Origin: Yersinia rochesterensis
GTDB taxonomy: Bacteria; Pseudomonadota; Gammaproteobacteria; Enterobacterales; Enterobacteriaceae
Assembly: GCF_003600645.1 (NCBI RefSeq)
Contig: NZ_CP032482.1
Coordinates: 1,984,001-2,048,000 of the forward strand
Length of the DNA stretch: 64,000 bases
Direction of reading: 5' to 3'
Position 1 is the first letter of the stretch, and each line of letters begins with the position of its first letter. The position numbers were made by a program, and so were the translations under genes. Below the pieces are notes generated by a model, which saw only the letters and a list, made by a program, of their open reading frames with translations, made no database searches and had not been told where the DNA came from. Of the stretch, positions 20,506 to 32,967 are shown piece after piece.

Positions 20506-20747
20506 AGTTTGTACCCAAATTGTCAGAAACGATAGGGGCTAGATTGATAATATTTTTTATCGTCAATACGTTACCCCATAGACAATTTCATAATAAAATG
20601 CTTTTTTGGCTCTTTAGTTGCGTAATTTTGCTGTATTTATGGGAATAAAGAGTGCAGTTGCAGTTTTACCTGGCATCCAGACAACAGGTATATTGAATAA
20701 AAGAATTGCTGCTAAATTAAGTACAGCGCATAGCCCAAGGGGAGCAG

Positions 20748-21332
20748 ATGTTCGGCTATCATTCAGCAACACCTAAAATACGCCTTACAACAGACCGTAT
20801 GTCATTACGGCTGGTTAATGAGCGTGATGCTTATCGCATGGCGGAGTATTACGCCGAAAATCAGGCGTTTCTCAAACCATGGGAGCCGGTGCGCGATCAA
20901 AGTCACTGCATGCCATCAGGGTGGCAGGCGAGGCTAGGAATGATTATGGAGCTGCAAAAACAGGGCAGCGCTTACTATTTTATTTTGTTAGATCCAGAAG
21001 AAAAAGAAGTCCGTGGGGTGGCGAATTTTAGCAATGTGCTGCGGGGTTCTTTTCATGCCTGTTTTCTCGGTTATTCATTAGGTGAACGCTGGCAGGGCCA
21101 GGGTCTGATGTTTGAAGCTCTGCAACCCTTGATTCGTTATATGCAGCGGCAAGAACGAATGCACCGCATCATGGCTAACTATATGCCGCATAATCATCGC
21201 AGTGGCAATTTGCTTGAACGCCTTGGATTTGAACGCGAAGGCTACGCCAAAGATTACTTACTGATTGACGGTCAATGGCGCGATCATGTGCTGACGGCTT
21301 TGACTAACCAAGAATGGACGCCAACTCGTTGA
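20748..21332 (+). CDS. rimJ: Ribosomal protein S5 alanine N-acetyltransferase
   Basis: RimJ acetylates the N-terminal alanine of ribosomal protein S5 from acetyl-CoA and also helps small-subunit assembly. The 194-residue GNAT-fold protein has the acetyl-CoA loop region [15 protein letters not shown] at about residues 113-127 and the conserved [29 protein letters not shown] precedes the ATG. yceH follows after 7 nt, and mviM and murJ continue on the same strand. Confidence 0.95.
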   Translation: MFGYHSATPKIRLTTDRMSLRLVNERDAYRMAEYYAENQAFLKPWEPVRDQSHCMPSGWQARLGMIMELQKQGSAYYFILLDPEEKEVRGVANFSNVLRGSFHACFLGYSLGERWQGQGLMFEALQPLIRYMQRQERMHRIMANYMPHNHRSGNLLERLGFEREGYAKDYLLIDGQWRDHVLTALTNQEWTPTR

Positions 21333-21339
21333 GGTCAGG

Positions 21340-21981
21340 ATGAAACACAGTTTAAATGCACAAGAAGCCAGAGTCATTGGCTGTTTGCTGGAGAAACAAG
21401 TGACAACGCCGGAGCAATATCCGATGTCACTCAATGGCGTGACAATTGCCTGTAATCAGAAAACCAACCGTGAACCGGTGATGGAGTTATCTGAGTCAGA
21501 AGTGCAACAAACGCTCGATTTCTTGTTAAAAAAACACCTTATCCGCACCCAAAGTGGCAATCGGGTGATGAAGTATGAGCACCGTTTTTGCAATTCTGAA
21601 TTTGGCAATCTTAAGTTTTCTCCTGCCGAGTTTGCTGTCGTTACCATATTATTATTGCGCGGCGCACAGACCCCAGGGGAATTGCGCACTCGCACCAGCC
21701 GCCTGTATGAGTTTGCAGATGTTGCTGAAACCGAACAGGTTCTGACTCAGTTGTCCTTACGCGAAGACGGGCCATTTGTGGTGCGATTAGCGCGAGAACC
21801 GGGGAAACGAGAGAGCCGCTTTATGCATCTATTCAGTGGCGATATTGCGTCAACCACTTCGGCAGAAGAAAGTGTGCCAGAGGGGAACAGTGCCCTTGAA
21901 GCCCGAGTCACTCAGCTTGAGCAGCAGGTTATTGCACTGACTCGCCGCTTAGACGAAGTGTTGATACAGCTGGACGATTAA
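21340..21981 (+). CDS. yceH: YceH family (UPF0502) protein
   Basis: This is a 213-residue protein with two winged-helix-like domains ([24 protein letters not shown] at the start, then [23 protein letters not shown]) and a C-terminal coiled coil (about residues 185-213). The family is widespread in proteobacteria and its function is not known. It is packed between rimJ and mviM (gaps of 7 and 15 nt), suggesting one transcript. Confidence 0.93.
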   Translation: MKHSLNAQEARVIGCLLEKQVTTPEQYPMSLNGVTIACNQKTNREPVMELSESEVQQTLDFLLKKHLIRTQSGNRVMKYEHRFCNSEFGNLKFSPAEFAVVTILLLRGAQTPGELRTRTSRLYEFADVAETEQVLTQLSLREDGPFVVRLAREPGKRESRFMHLFSGDIASTTSAEESVPEGNSALEARVTQLEQQVIALTRRLDEVLIQLDD

Positions 21982-21996
21982 TTGAATAAGGATGCT

Positions 21997-22938
21997 ATGA
22001 AACAGCTTAGTGTTGATAAAAAACTGCGTGTTGGCATTGTGGGTCTTGGTGGTATTGCGCAAAAAGCCTATTTGCCCATTTTGACTCAAGCGCAAGACTG
22101 GCAATTGGTGGGGGCATTTTCCCCCAATCAAGTCAAAGCGCAGCCGGTATGTGACAGCTACCGCATGCGTTATTTCTCTCGGTTGGATACATTAGCCGCC
22201 GAATGTGATGCCATATTTGTTCACAGTAGTACCGCCAGCCATTTTCAGGTGGTGAGTGAGTTATTACAGGCCGGTATTCATGTTTATGTTGATAAGCCCT
22301 TGGCCGAAACGTTGGAGCAATCTGAGCAATTGATAGCTCTGGCGGCAAAGCAAAAATTAGCGTTAATGGTGGGCTTTAATCGCCGTTTCGCACCATTGTA
22401 TCAGCAACTTAAGCAGCAAATGATTCACCCGGCGTCCCTGCGTATGGAGAAGCACCGGCAGAACAGTATTGGGCCAAAGGATGCCCGTTTTACTTTGCTT
22501 GATGATTATCTGCATGTCGTAGATACCGTGCTGTGGCTTGGCGGCGATGCAGCAAAACTCATCACTGGCAGGGTGCAAACAAATACACTTGGGCAGATGT
22601 TGTATGCTGAACACCATTTTCAAGCCGGTCAGTGTCTAATGACCACCAGTATGCACCGCCATGCAGGAACTCAGCGCGAAAGTGTGCAAGCCGTTAGTCC
22701 GGGCACCTGCTATCAGATTACTGACATGCGCCAGTGGCAGCAGGAGTCCGAGGGGCAAGTGATTAACTTACCCGCATCAGGTTGGCAAACGACGTTGGAA
22801 CAAAGAGGATTTAGCGGTGCTGTTCATCACTTTATTAGCGCGGTCAGTAACCAAACAGCGCCACAAGTCTCAGGCGAAGAGGCCATCCTCGCGCAACGAA
22901 TGATAGAAATTCTGTTACAACAGCAAGTAGCGGAATAA
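21997..22938 (+). CDS. mviM: Gfo/Idh/MocA-family oxidoreductase MviM
   Basis: MviM is a 313-residue NAD(P)-dependent dehydrogenase-like protein with a Rossmann N-terminus (LRVGIVGLGGIAQKAYLPIL) and the family EKP-type motif as VDKPLAET at about residues 89-96. Its substrate is unknown. Despite the name (mouse virulence), the phenotype belongs to the next gene, mviN/murJ. I chose the ATG at 21997, which has AAGGA upstream; a TTG at 21982 is in frame. An ERIC variant separates it from murJ. Confidence 0.92.
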   Translation: MKQLSVDKKLRVGIVGLGGIAQKAYLPILTQAQDWQLVGAFSPNQVKAQPVCDSYRMRYFSRLDTLAAECDAIFVHSSTASHFQVVSELLQAGIHVYVDKPLAETLEQSEQLIALAAKQKLALMVGFNRRFAPLYQQLKQQMIHPASLRMEKHRQNSIGPKDARFTLLDDYLHVVDTVLWLGGDAAKLITGRVQTNTLGQMLYAEHHFQAGQCLMTTSMHRHAGTQRESVQAVSPGTCYQITDMRQWQQESEGQVINLPASGWQTTLEQRGFSGAVHHFISAVSNQTAPQVSGEEAILAQRMIEILLQQQVAE

Positions 22939-22987
22939 CCTGCCAGTGCTGGTACACTCCCAAGTTCATCTCAATTGTGATGAGCCG

Positions 22988-23095
22988 ATACTCTAAATAA
23001 TTCGAGTTGCAGCGGCCTCGCAGAAGCGAGGCCGTGGGGCGGGCCGAGTAATGACCGCAGCCAACACATATGCAACTTGAAGTATGACGAGTATA
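22988..23095. repeat. ERIC variant (108 bp) with an alternative core, between mviM and murJ
   Basis: The ends (ATACTCTAAATAATTCGAG and TGAAGTATGACGAGTATA) are ERIC. The middle, however, contains a hairpin GGCCTCG-CAGAAG-CGAGGCC instead of the usual core, followed by a recognisable right half (CGCAGCCAACACATATGCA). The length, 108 bp, is between the 69- and 127-bp forms seen elsewhere in the window. Confidence 0.8.
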
Positions 23096-23185
23096 CATTG
23101 GGTAGAGGCCGCGCCTGCTGACAGCAGGAATTGATATTTATGGCATATTTTAAAAAACAGATCGGAAAACAGATCAGAAAAACCT

Positions 23186-24724
23186 ATGAATCTATTGAAA
23201 TCACTGGCAGCCGTCAGTTCTATGACCATGTTTTCCCGTGTATTGGGTTTTGCTCGTGATGCGATTGTCGCGCGGGTTTTTGGCGCAGGAATGGCAACGG
23301 ACGCCTTTTTTGTGGCCTTTAAATTGCCAAATTTATTACGGCGCATCTTCGCTGAAGGGGCATTCTCACAGGCTTTCGTGCCGATTTTGGCTGAATATAA
23401 GAGTCAGCAAGGTGAGGAAGCAACACGGACATTCGTGGCGTATGTCTCCGGCTTATTAACGCTGATTTTGGCGGTGGTCACGGTATTAGGGATGCTGGCT
23501 GCACCTTGGGTCATTTTTATTACTGCGCCTGGGTTCACCGACACACCAGACAAATTCGCATTAACTTCAGCATTACTGCGGGTGACTTTCCCTTATATCT
23601 TACTGATTTCATTAGCTTCACTGGTAGGGGCAATTCTTAATACCTGGAACCGTTTTTCTATTCCGGCTTTTGCTCCGACCTTTCTGAATATCAGCATGAT
23701 AGGCTTTGCACTCTTCGCCGCACCTTATTTTAACCCGCCGATTATGGCGCTGGCTTGGGCGGTGGTGGTCGGTGGGGTATTGCAGTTGGGCTATCAGCTC
23801 CCTCATTTGAAAAAAATAGGGATGCTAGTGTTACCTCGGTTGTCATTGCGTGATGCCGGTGTTTGGCGGGTGATGCGCCAAATGGGGCCTGCGATCCTCG
23901 GGGTGTCAGTGAGTCAAATCTCCTTGATTATCAATACTATTTTTGCATCATTCCTGGTCTCAGGTTCAGTGTCATGGATGTATTATGCTGACCGCTTAAT
24001 GGAATTCCCCTCTGGGGTGCTGGGCGTGGCCTTGGGCACTATTTTATTGCCTTCGCTAGCAAAATGTTTCTCCAGTGGTAACCATGATGAATACTCTAAA
24101 TTGATGGATTGGGGCCTGCGCCTCTGTTTCTTACTGGCATTGCCCAGCGCAGTGGCCTTGGGAATTCTAGCCAAGCCACTGGTGGTTTCATTATTCCAAT
24201 ACGGGAAATTCAGCGCTTTTGATGCACTGATGACACAACGTGCGCTGGTGGCTTATTCCGTTGGATTAATGGGCCTCATTGTGGTGAAAGTGCTGGCTCC
24301 CGGTTTTTACTCACGTCAGAACATTAAAACCCCAGTCAAAATTGCTATTATTACACTGATAATAACCCAAGTTATGAACCTGATTTTCATCGGGCCGCTT
24401 AAGCATGCTGGTTTATCACTGTCGATTGGTTTGGGAGCTTGTCTGAACGCCAGCTTGTTATATTGGCAATTACGCAAGCAGCAAATTTTCCACCCGCAAC
24501 CGGGTTGGGCGGTGTTCCTGACTAAGTTAGTGATTGGTGTGGTGGTGATGTCCGTGGTGTTGCTGGGATTATTGTGGGTGATGCCTGCCTGGGATGTCGG
24601 CGGCATGGCTTATCGTCTGCTACGGCTTTCTGCTGTTGTTATTGCGGGGGTTATTGCCTACTTTGCAGCACTCGCCTTACTGGGCTTTAAATTGCGCGAT
24701 TTTGCCCGTAGAACCAATGGATGA
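23186..24724 (+). CDS. murJ: Lipid II flippase MurJ
   Basis: MurJ (formerly MviN) flips the peptidoglycan precursor lipid II across the inner membrane and is essential in E. coli. The 512-residue protein has 14 predicted membrane segments. The N-terminus [22 protein letters not shown] and the [32 protein letters not shown] block hold the conserved arginines that line the central cavity. A bidirectional terminator follows before the convergent argS. Confidence 0.97.
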   Translation: MNLLKSLAAVSSMTMFSRVLGFARDAIVARVFGAGMATDAFFVAFKLPNLLRRIFAEGAFSQAFVPILAEYKSQQGEEATRTFVAYVSGLLTLILAVVTVLGMLAAPWVIFITAPGFTDTPDKFALTSALLRVTFPYILLISLASLVGAILNTWNRFSIPAFAPTFLNISMIGFALFAAPYFNPPIMALAWAVVVGGVLQLGYQLPHLKKIGMLVLPRLSLRDAGVWRVMRQMGPAILGVSVSQISLIINTIFASFLVSGSVSWMYYADRLMEFPSGVLGVALGTILLPSLAKCFSSGNHDEYSKLMDWGLRLCFLLALPSAVALGILAKPLVVSLFQYGKFSAFDALMTQRALVAYSVGLMGLIVVKVLAPGFYSRQNIKTPVKIAIITLIITQVMNLIFIGPLKHAGLSLSIGLGACLNASLLYWQLRKQQIFHPQPGWAVFLTKLVIGVVVMSVVLLGLLWVMPAWDVGGMAYRLLRLSAVVIAGVIAYFAALALLGFKLRDFARRTNG

Positions 24725-24769
24725 TTCAGTCATCTTTTTTATCGCTCAGTGACTGACGGGGCGACTACG

Positions 24770-24800
24770 ACGAAAGGCCCGATGGGGCCTTTCGTATTTT
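24770..24800. terminator. Bidirectional terminator between murJ and argS
   Basis: ACGAAAGGCCC and GGGCCTTTCGT form an 11-bp stem with a 4-nt loop and T-rich flanks on both strands. It lies between the two convergent genes. Confidence 0.92.
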
Positions 24801-24814
24801 ATCGCGATAAAAAG

Positions 24815-26545
24815 CTACATGCGTTCAACAGTTTGAATACCTAAGGTATCCAGACCTTGCTTCAGGGTTTTGGCTGTCAACATCGCCAATTTTAGGCGGC
24901 TCTGACGGCTCTCTTCGCTTTCAGCATTCAGGATCTGGCAATGTTCATAGAAGCTGGAGAACAAACCAGCCAGATCATACAGATAAGAGCACATCACATG
25001 CGGCGTCCCTTCACGGGCGACAGTGGTGATGACCTCTTCAAACTGTAGCAAACGGGTCGCCAGCGCGGCTTCACGGTCTTCTGTAATCACTAACGGCAAG
25101 GTCAGACTGCTTTCATCAATACCGGCACGTTTAAAGACTGAAACCACTCGGGTATAAGCATATTGCATGTAAGGCGCGGTATTGCCATCCAATGCCAGCA
25201 TGTTATCCCAGTCGAAAATATAGTCAGTGGTGCGGCTTTTGGACAAATCTGCATATTTCACGGCACCAATACCGACGGCGTTAACCACTTGCTTGAGTTC
25301 GTCCGCGGGCATATCTGGGTTTTTCTCGGCAATCAGTTTACCTGCTCGCTCGATAGCTTCATCCAGTAAATCAGAGAGTTTCACCGTGCCGCCGGAGCGG
25401 GTTTTAAATGGCTTACCATCTTTGCCCAGCATCATGCCAAACATATGGTGCTCTAGTGGCACAGACTCTGGCACATAACCGGCTTTGCGCACGATAGTCC
25501 AGGCCTGCATCAGATGTTGGTGCTGACGGCTATCGATGTAATACAACACGCGGTCTGCGCCCAATGTTTCGTAACGGTATTTGGCACAGGCGATGTCAGT
25601 GGTGGTGTAGAGGTAGCCGCCATCTTTTTTCTGGATAATGACGCCCATAGGTTCGCCATCTTTATTTTTGTATTCATCCAGATACACAACGGTTGCACCC
25701 TCACTTTCTACTGCCAGCCCTTTGGCTTTCAGATCAGCCACGATACCCGGCAACATCGAGTTATACAGGCTTTCACCCATCACATCGTTTTTGGTCAGTG
25801 TGACATTCAGGCGGTCATAAGCAATCTGGTTTTGCGCCATGGTGATATCCACCAATTTACGCCACATCTGACGGCAATATTCGTCACCGCTTTGCAGTTT
25901 CACCACATAAGCGCGGGCGCGTTGGGCAAACTCTTCGTCTTCATCATAGGTTTTTTTGGCTTGCTGGTAGAAAAGCTCCAAATCCGATAAGCCCATGTCA
26001 CTGGCATTCTCGTTTTGCATTTTTTCCAAGTAAGCAATCAGCATACCGAACTGGGTGCCCCAGTCGCCGACGTGGTTGGCGCGAATAACACGATGGCCTA
26101 AGAACTCTAAAGTCCGCGCCGCGGCATCACCGATGATGGTCGAACGCAGGTGGCCGACGTGCATCTGCTTGGCCACATTAGGAGCCGAGTAGTCAATCAC
26201 GATAGTTTGGGGTTCAACCGGCTGCACGCCCAATTTCGGGGCTTTCAGTGCCTCTTCAACTTTGCTGGCGACCCATTGCCTGTCAAGAAAAATATTGATA
26301 AAACCGGGGCCAGCAATTTCAACTTTGCTGGCAATGCCGTCAAGGCTGAGCTGCTCAATGACTTTTTCTGCCAGTTGTCGGGGCTGCATGCCAATTTTTT
26401 TGGCAACGGCCATGACGCCATTAGCTTGATAATCGCCAAATTGCGCTTTAGCAGATTGGCGAACCTGAGGTTCGCTCCCTGCTGGAGCACCTGCTGCAAT
26501 CAGCGCCTGGCTGACTTTATCTGAGAGAAGAGCCTGAATATTCAC
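24815..26545 (-). CDS. argS: Arginyl-tRNA synthetase
   Basis: ArgS attaches arginine to tRNA(Arg) in a tRNA-dependent class I reaction. The 576-residue protein has the N-terminal Add-1 domain, the HIGH-type motif as H129-V-G-H132 in [16 protein letters not shown], and the degenerate second motif typical of the enzyme ([19 protein letters not shown]) instead of KMSKS. The C-terminal helical anticodon-binding domain ends LGIQTVERM. It is divergent from yecM, as in E. coli. Confidence 0.98.
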   Translation of the reverse strand: MNIQALLSDKVSQALIAAGAPAGSEPQVRQSAKAQFGDYQANGVMAVAKKIGMQPRQLAEKVIEQLSLDGIASKVEIAGPGFINIFLDRQWVASKVEEALKAPKLGVQPVEPQTIVIDYSAPNVAKQMHVGHLRSTIIGDAAARTLEFLGHRVIRANHVGDWGTQFGMLIAYLEKMQNENASDMGLSDLELFYQQAKKTYDEDEEFAQRARAYVVKLQSGDEYCRQMWRKLVDITMAQNQIAYDRLNVTLTKNDVMGESLYNSMLPGIVADLKAKGLAVESEGATVVYLDEYKNKDGEPMGVIIQKKDGGYLYTTTDIACAKYRYETLGADRVLYYIDSRQHQHLMQAWTIVRKAGYVPESVPLEHHMFGMMLGKDGKPFKTRSGGTVKLSDLLDEAIERAGKLIAEKNPDMPADELKQVVNAVGIGAVKYADLSKSRTTDYIFDWDNMLALDGNTAPYMQYAYTRVVSVFKRAGIDESSLTLPLVITEDREAALATRLLQFEEVITTVAREGTPHVMCSYLYDLAGLFSSFYEHCQILNAESEESRQSRLKLAMLTAKTLKQGLDTLGIQTVERM

Positions 26546-26862
26546 CGGGTTACCTTAATTACGCACAAAAGAATCTCTGTATCAGTTCATTCAAACACAG
26601 CCAGGATCTTTGACGACAAAATGGCTGGTGACGGGAAAACTGACAGAGTGAAGTCACAATATGGCAAGATTTATATCATATTTGGCTATCGACGTCAGGT
26701 GGTTGCGACCAATCTCGCTGGCAAATAAATCAACTGGCGATTTTATTAGCAATGACGGTGGCGGTGCCACAAACCTGCTAGATTAATTATGGCTGATTAG
26801 CTGTAATAACTGTAGATTATGTCCGCTTTAATACGCGGAATAACCGTTTAACCGGAGAATAA
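26546..26862. other. Divergent promoter region between argS and yecM
   Basis: These 317 nt separate the two divergent genes and must hold both promoters. I see no repeat, small ORF or operator that I can name. Confidence 0.4.
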
Positions 26863-27423
26863 ATGAGCAGCCTGAGAAGCATCGTTGAATTATCGGACTT
26901 ATTAACAGACTTGCCGCGCTTTGAACAAAAATTGGCTATTTTCGCGGCTAAATTAAATCTGGATTTGACACAATTCAGCGCTGACCATATTTCATTGCGT
27001 TGTCATCAAACAGAAACGGCACAACGCTGGCGTCGTGGTTTACAACAATGTGGCCATTTGATGTCCGAGACACAAATTAATGGTCGGCCAATTTGCCTGT
27101 TCGATTTAACCCAACCATTGACTGTTGGGCCATGGAAAATAGATTGTGTCGAATTGCCCTATCCGGGGAAAAAACATTATCCACATGAAGGATGGGAGCA
27201 TGTGGAGCTGGTTCTGTCCGGCGACTCACAAAGCTTGATGCAGCGCGCCCGTGCGCTATTACCGGCCACCTTGCCCGATGGAGTGACTATCAAGTTCAGC
27301 TCTCCACAAGGGGAGCATGAGCGGTTAGCCAATCCGACATTGGCGGTGAGTGATGGCGAGGTAACCATTAAGTTTCACCCCTATACTCTGCGGCAAATTA
27401 TAGATAGCGAGCGCAATGGCTAA
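26863..27423 (+). CDS. yecM: VOC-fold protein YecM
   Basis: YecM is a 186-residue protein of the vicinal-oxygen-chelate fold. The E. coli structure resembles isomerases and oxidoreductases with a metal site, but no reaction is known. Conserved stretches include FSADHISLRCHQTETAQRWR, with a candidate metal histidine, and YPHEGWEHVELVL. It lies between argS and cutC, as in E. coli, and CGGAG precedes the ATG. Confidence 0.92.
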   Translation: MSSLRSIVELSDLLTDLPRFEQKLAIFAAKLNLDLTQFSADHISLRCHQTETAQRWRRGLQQCGHLMSETQINGRPICLFDLTQPLTVGPWKIDCVELPYPGKKHYPHEGWEHVELVLSGDSQSLMQRARALLPATLPDGVTIKFSSPQGEHERLANPTLAVSDGEVTIKFHPYTLRQIIDSERNG

Positions 27424-27672
27424 CGTATATGGGTTATTTATTTCAATACCGACTATCACTTATGGTTATCACTGTGACTGACATCTACTTGTAGATTCAA
27501 AATGAGTGCCATAGTGAATGCTTTAGCCTGCTTGATTAAATTTTGTTTTAGCTTGAGATCATTATTTGGCATTTTATTTATTCAATAGCAGAATTATTAA
27601 ATTACCACTTATATTCCTAGAAATAATTAGGGTATGACTGCCGCAGTGGCATCCGTCAAACGGGGGAAGAGA

Positions 27673-28440
27673 ATGACTACATTGGAAATATGTTGCTATA
27701 GCGTCGATTGCGCACAAATAGCAGAAAAGGCAGGAGCCGACCGGATTGAATTATGCTGCGGTCAGTCCGAGGGAGGGCTAACGCCGAGTATCGGTGCATT
27801 AATGCAGGTCAGAGAGACGGTCACCATCCCGGTGCATCCGATTGTCCGGCCACGTGGCGGCGATTTTTGCTACAGTCATAATGATTTTGCCACCATTAAG
27901 AATGATATTGCGCGCATTCGTGATATGGGTTTTGCCGGTGTGGTGGTGGGCATTCTGGATGTTGACGGCCACATAGATTTGCCGCGAATGAGAGAAATTA
28001 TGTCCATCAGTGGCTCACTGGCCGTCACTTTCCATCGTGCATTTGATATGTGTCAGAACCCAATGATTGCCTTGCAGCAATTATCGGATCTGAATGTGGC
28101 GCGGATTTTAACCTCAGGCCAGCAGCAGAATGCTGAGTTAGGGTTGGCGTTATTGTCAAATTTGGTTCTGGCCACTCAGAATCAAGGGCCGATTATCATG
28201 GCTGGAGCCGGTGTTCGCACCGCCAACATACAAAAATTTATTGATATTGGCATCCGCGAACTGCACAGTTCTGCCGGCAGAACGGTGCCTTCAACCATGA
28301 AATACCGCAAAGCGGGCGTCACCATGTGTGCAGACAGTGATGTTGATGAATTTGCTCATTATTGTGTAGATGGTGAAGTGGTCAAAGACATGAAGAATTT
28401 GTTGGAGATGATGCGCGTGCCGTTGTCTCAACCCGCTTAG
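27673..28440 (+). CDS. cutC: CutC family protein
   Basis: CutC is a 255-residue TIM-barrel protein once proposed to handle copper; later work questions a direct role, so the function is open. The start [21 protein letters not shown] is family-typical and has GGGGGAAGAG before the ATG; the frame from 27634 adds 13 residues. The blocks [19 protein letters not shown] and [12 protein letters not shown] are diagnostic. The torYZ genes found between cmoB and cutC in E. coli are absent here, and an intrinsic terminator directly follows. Confidence 0.93.
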   Translation: MTTLEICCYSVDCAQIAEKAGADRIELCCGQSEGGLTPSIGALMQVRETVTIPVHPIVRPRGGDFCYSHNDFATIKNDIARIRDMGFAGVVVGILDVDGHIDLPRMREIMSISGSLAVTFHRAFDMCQNPMIALQQLSDLNVARILTSGQQQNAELGLALLSNLVLATQNQGPIIMAGAGVRTANIQKFIDIGIRELHSSAGRTVPSTMKYRKAGVTMCADSDVDEFAHYCVDGEVVKDMKNLLEMMRVPLSQPA

Positions 28441-28458
28441 TATTTAGGTACCTAAATA
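28441..28458. repeat. Perfect 18-bp palindrome at the cutC stop
   Basis: TATTTAGGTACCTAAATA begins at the base after the cutC stop codon. It may be a protein-binding site or an RNA hairpin; its role is unknown. Confidence 0.5.
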
Positions 28459-28493
28459 GTTTTTATGTACCTACAGTGATGAAGCTGTCAGAG

Positions 28494-28519
28494 CCCCGGC
28501 CAATCAGGCCGGGGTTTTT

Positions 28520-28521
<2 letters not shown>
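28494..28521 (+). terminator. Intrinsic terminator of cutC
   Basis: CCCCGGCC and GGCCGGGG enclose a 5-nt loop and are followed by seven Ts that reach the cmoB stop codon. Confidence 0.93.
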
Positions 28522-30889
<2,368 letters not shown>

Positions 30890-31081
30890 TTTCAACTCCA
30901 TTGCCCAACCATAGACTGGCTCAATGATGATAACCGCCTACCGGGCTACTGTCGCTAGAAAAATGGCGGGAATCACATTTCTTGATACTCGGTTTAGTGT
31001 TGGGAAAGATGCACTTGCGAAAAATTGATAGACATTACTTGCTGATGGTAATGCATTCGGCTGAAAAATGTACAAACAGAC

Positions 31082-31897
31082 CTAAAACAGAGTATTTTGC
31101 TCTGGCCAGTCAGGAGCAGGGGGTAAAGTGGTAATGACGGTGGCTAATTGTTGCCAAATCTTTTGCGCCTGCTGGGGGGAGTCACTGTTATCTGGCGTAT
31201 GAATGAAAACATAGGGTTGATATTGCTGTTCCCACAGCGGCAGTTTTTGTAGCCAAGGCGCAAATAGCGCTAAATTATCATCTAATTGATCGCCACCAAT
31301 AAAGCGCACTAATGGTTGATGGCCGGTGACGATAGCATGTACCGGCAGGCGCGGTTTCTTGCTTTGTGCATCCCGAATGGCTTCTGTGTGGGGTTTGGCT
31401 GCATGAATAGGGCGGCTATCGAGCATCACTCGGTTAACGGCTCTCTGGTGTAAACCCTGATTGAGTGCGCGTTCTGCATCCCCTTTGGCAAAAAATTCTG
31501 GGTGGCGAACTTCCACGCCATAATGGAAACCTGCGGGTAATTTATCGAGAAATTGCCATAAACGGCTTAGCTCATTTGGTCCGAAAGCTGCGGGCAACTG
31601 TAACCATAATTGGCCAATACGGCCATGCAGGGGAGAAAGGCATTGGTAAAAAGCTTGTAGCTCTTTATCGCAATCGCGCAGGGCCGCCTGATGGCTGATT
31701 GTCGCGGGGAATTTAAAACAAAAACGGAAGCTTTCGGGCGTCATATCGCGCCAGCGTTGCACAATCTCCAGCCGTGGCAATGCATAAAAAGTGGTGTTCC
31801 CTTCAACACAGTTAAAGTAGCGGCTATAATCCGCCAAGTCCTTGATACCCAGCCGGTTCCAGGTTGGGTGGTGCCATTGCGGCAGTCCAATATACAT
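31082..31897 (-). CDS. yecE: DUF72 family protein YecE
   Basis: YecE is a 271-residue TIM-barrel protein of the DUF72 family, of unknown activity. Diagnostic blocks are MYIGLPQWHHPTWNRLG, the FNCVEGNTTFYALP motif, and FCFKFPATISHQAAL. A divergent ERIC-like repeat lies directly upstream of the start codon, so its leader may contain a hairpin. The ATG has only GGGT as a possible ribosome-binding site. Confidence 0.92.
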   Translation of the reverse strand: MYIGLPQWHHPTWNRLGIKDLADYSRYFNCVEGNTTFYALPRLEIVQRWRDMTPESFRFCFKFPATISHQAALRDCDKELQAFYQCLSPLHGRIGQLWLQLPAAFGPNELSRLWQFLDKLPAGFHYGVEVRHPEFFAKGDAERALNQGLHQRAVNRVMLDSRPIHAAKPHTEAIRDAQSKKPRLPVHAIVTGHQPLVRFIGGDQLDDNLALFAPWLQKLPLWEQQYQPYVFIHTPDNSDSPQQAQKIWQQLATVITTLPPAPDWPEQNTLF

Positions 31898-31910
31898 CTT
31901 TTACCCTTCT

Positions 31911-32043
31911 TACTTGGCGCTACAGCGTTGTTAGCTGCATTCACGCACCCGAATCACTGACTGCCCGTTGACCTTAAAATAAATAGACTCATTGGGATTT
32001 ATTCATTTGCTGCCTAGCTGTAACCCCAATTAATTTGGGTAAA
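31911..32043. repeat. Diverged ERIC-like element upstream of yecE
   Basis: Blocks such as CACCCGAATCACT and CTCATTGGGATT, and the ends TTACCCTTCTTACTT and TTAATTTGGGTAAA, line up in order with the 127-bp ERIC copies elsewhere in the window. Many substitutions and about 6 extra bases set it apart. It appears to be an old or separate subfamily member. Confidence 0.55.
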
Positions 32044-32088
32044 CTTTCTTGACGTTGCCGCGTTGTTAGCGGCGGTGAGTTTATAACG

Positions 32089-32664
32089 TTATGCACCCAG
32101 CGCCGCAATAATTTCCGTGCTGCTGCGTACGCGGGAGATGCGCGGGAAGATTTTTTCAACCGCAAACTGCTGCATCTCACTGTTGGCGGTGCTGCAACCA
32201 TCTTCGGCGATGACTAGTTCATAACCGTGTTCCCAGGCGGCGCGGGCGGTGGATTCGACACCAATATTGGTGGCAATTCCCGCTAACACGATAGTTTTGA
32301 TCCCACGGCGACGCAGTTGTAAATCCAAATCGGTGCCGTAAAACGCGCCCCATTGATGTTTCACCACTTTAATGTCGCTCTCTGTGACCGCGAGTTCCTC
32401 AGGGAAAGTCCACCACGACTCAGGTAAACCACCGGCTGGGCTTGGACTTGGCTGGTCGACCGGTTGTTTCAGTGCTTCAGCAAATGAATCTGACCAACCT
32501 ACGCGCACGAAAACCACTGGGGCACCGAGCTGACGAAATCGTTCTGCCAGGCGAGCATTGGTCGCGATAACTTGTTCGGCACTGTAAGGGCCTTTGGCGT
32601 AGGGTAAGATCCCCTGCTGCAAATCAATCAATACCAGCGCGGTGTTTTTTGCATCAAGTTTCAT
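32089..32664 (-). CDS. yecD: Isochorismatase-fold protein YecD lacking the usual cysteine
   Basis: YecD is a 191-residue member of the isochorismatase-like hydrolase superfamily. The catalytic aspartate is visible in [11 protein letters not shown] and the lysine in [17 protein letters not shown]. The position of the nucleophilic cysteine reads [11 protein letters not shown], with glycine where cysteine is usual, as in E. coli YecD, so classic hydrolase chemistry is doubtful. I chose the start [16 protein letters not shown] (32664) over one seven codons upstream. It is divergent from aspS. Confidence 0.9.
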   Translation of the reverse strand: MKLDAKNTALVLIDLQQGILPYAKGPYSAEQVIATNARLAERFRQLGAPVVFVRVGWSDSFAEALKQPVDQPSPSPAGGLPESWWTFPEELAVTESDIKVVKHQWGAFYGTDLDLQLRRRGIKTIVLAGIATNIGVESTARAAWEHGYELVIAEDGCSTANSEMQQFAVEKIFPRISRVRSSTEIIAALGA

Positions 32665-32967
32665 GGTGTTATGCCTCGATATCATTGGGGGAAATTCCGA
32701 GTGACAGACTTAATCTGCTGACCAGTTTATGCCAACATATGTTATCGGGTAGCCCCGGTGAGGGGATAATTTTGTTAAATGATGTGTGAAAACAGCGTTG
32801 AAAGAGATTTTGTCGTGCCTGAGCGGTACGTTCGCTCTTATCTATGCCATGAATTTCCTTTATAATGACTCACTTTTTTCAACACTTTTTAATCCAGAAT
32901 ACCTAAGAAAACAGCCGCACGGACAGTGCATAACGCGTGCGGCATCGGCTGAGTAAAAGGATATCGT
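32665..32967. other. Divergent promoter region between yecD and aspS
   Basis: This 303-nt gap holds a perfect -10 hexamer TATAAT at 32861-32866, likely for aspS and giving a leader of about 95 nt. No good -35 stands 16-18 nt upstream. I see no repeat in it. Confidence 0.45.

Noticed and set aside
25514-25990. 158-codon frame antisense to argS
   Set aside because: It lies entirely within the conserved argS gene and has no recognisable domain; it is a shadow of high-quality coding sequence on the other strand.
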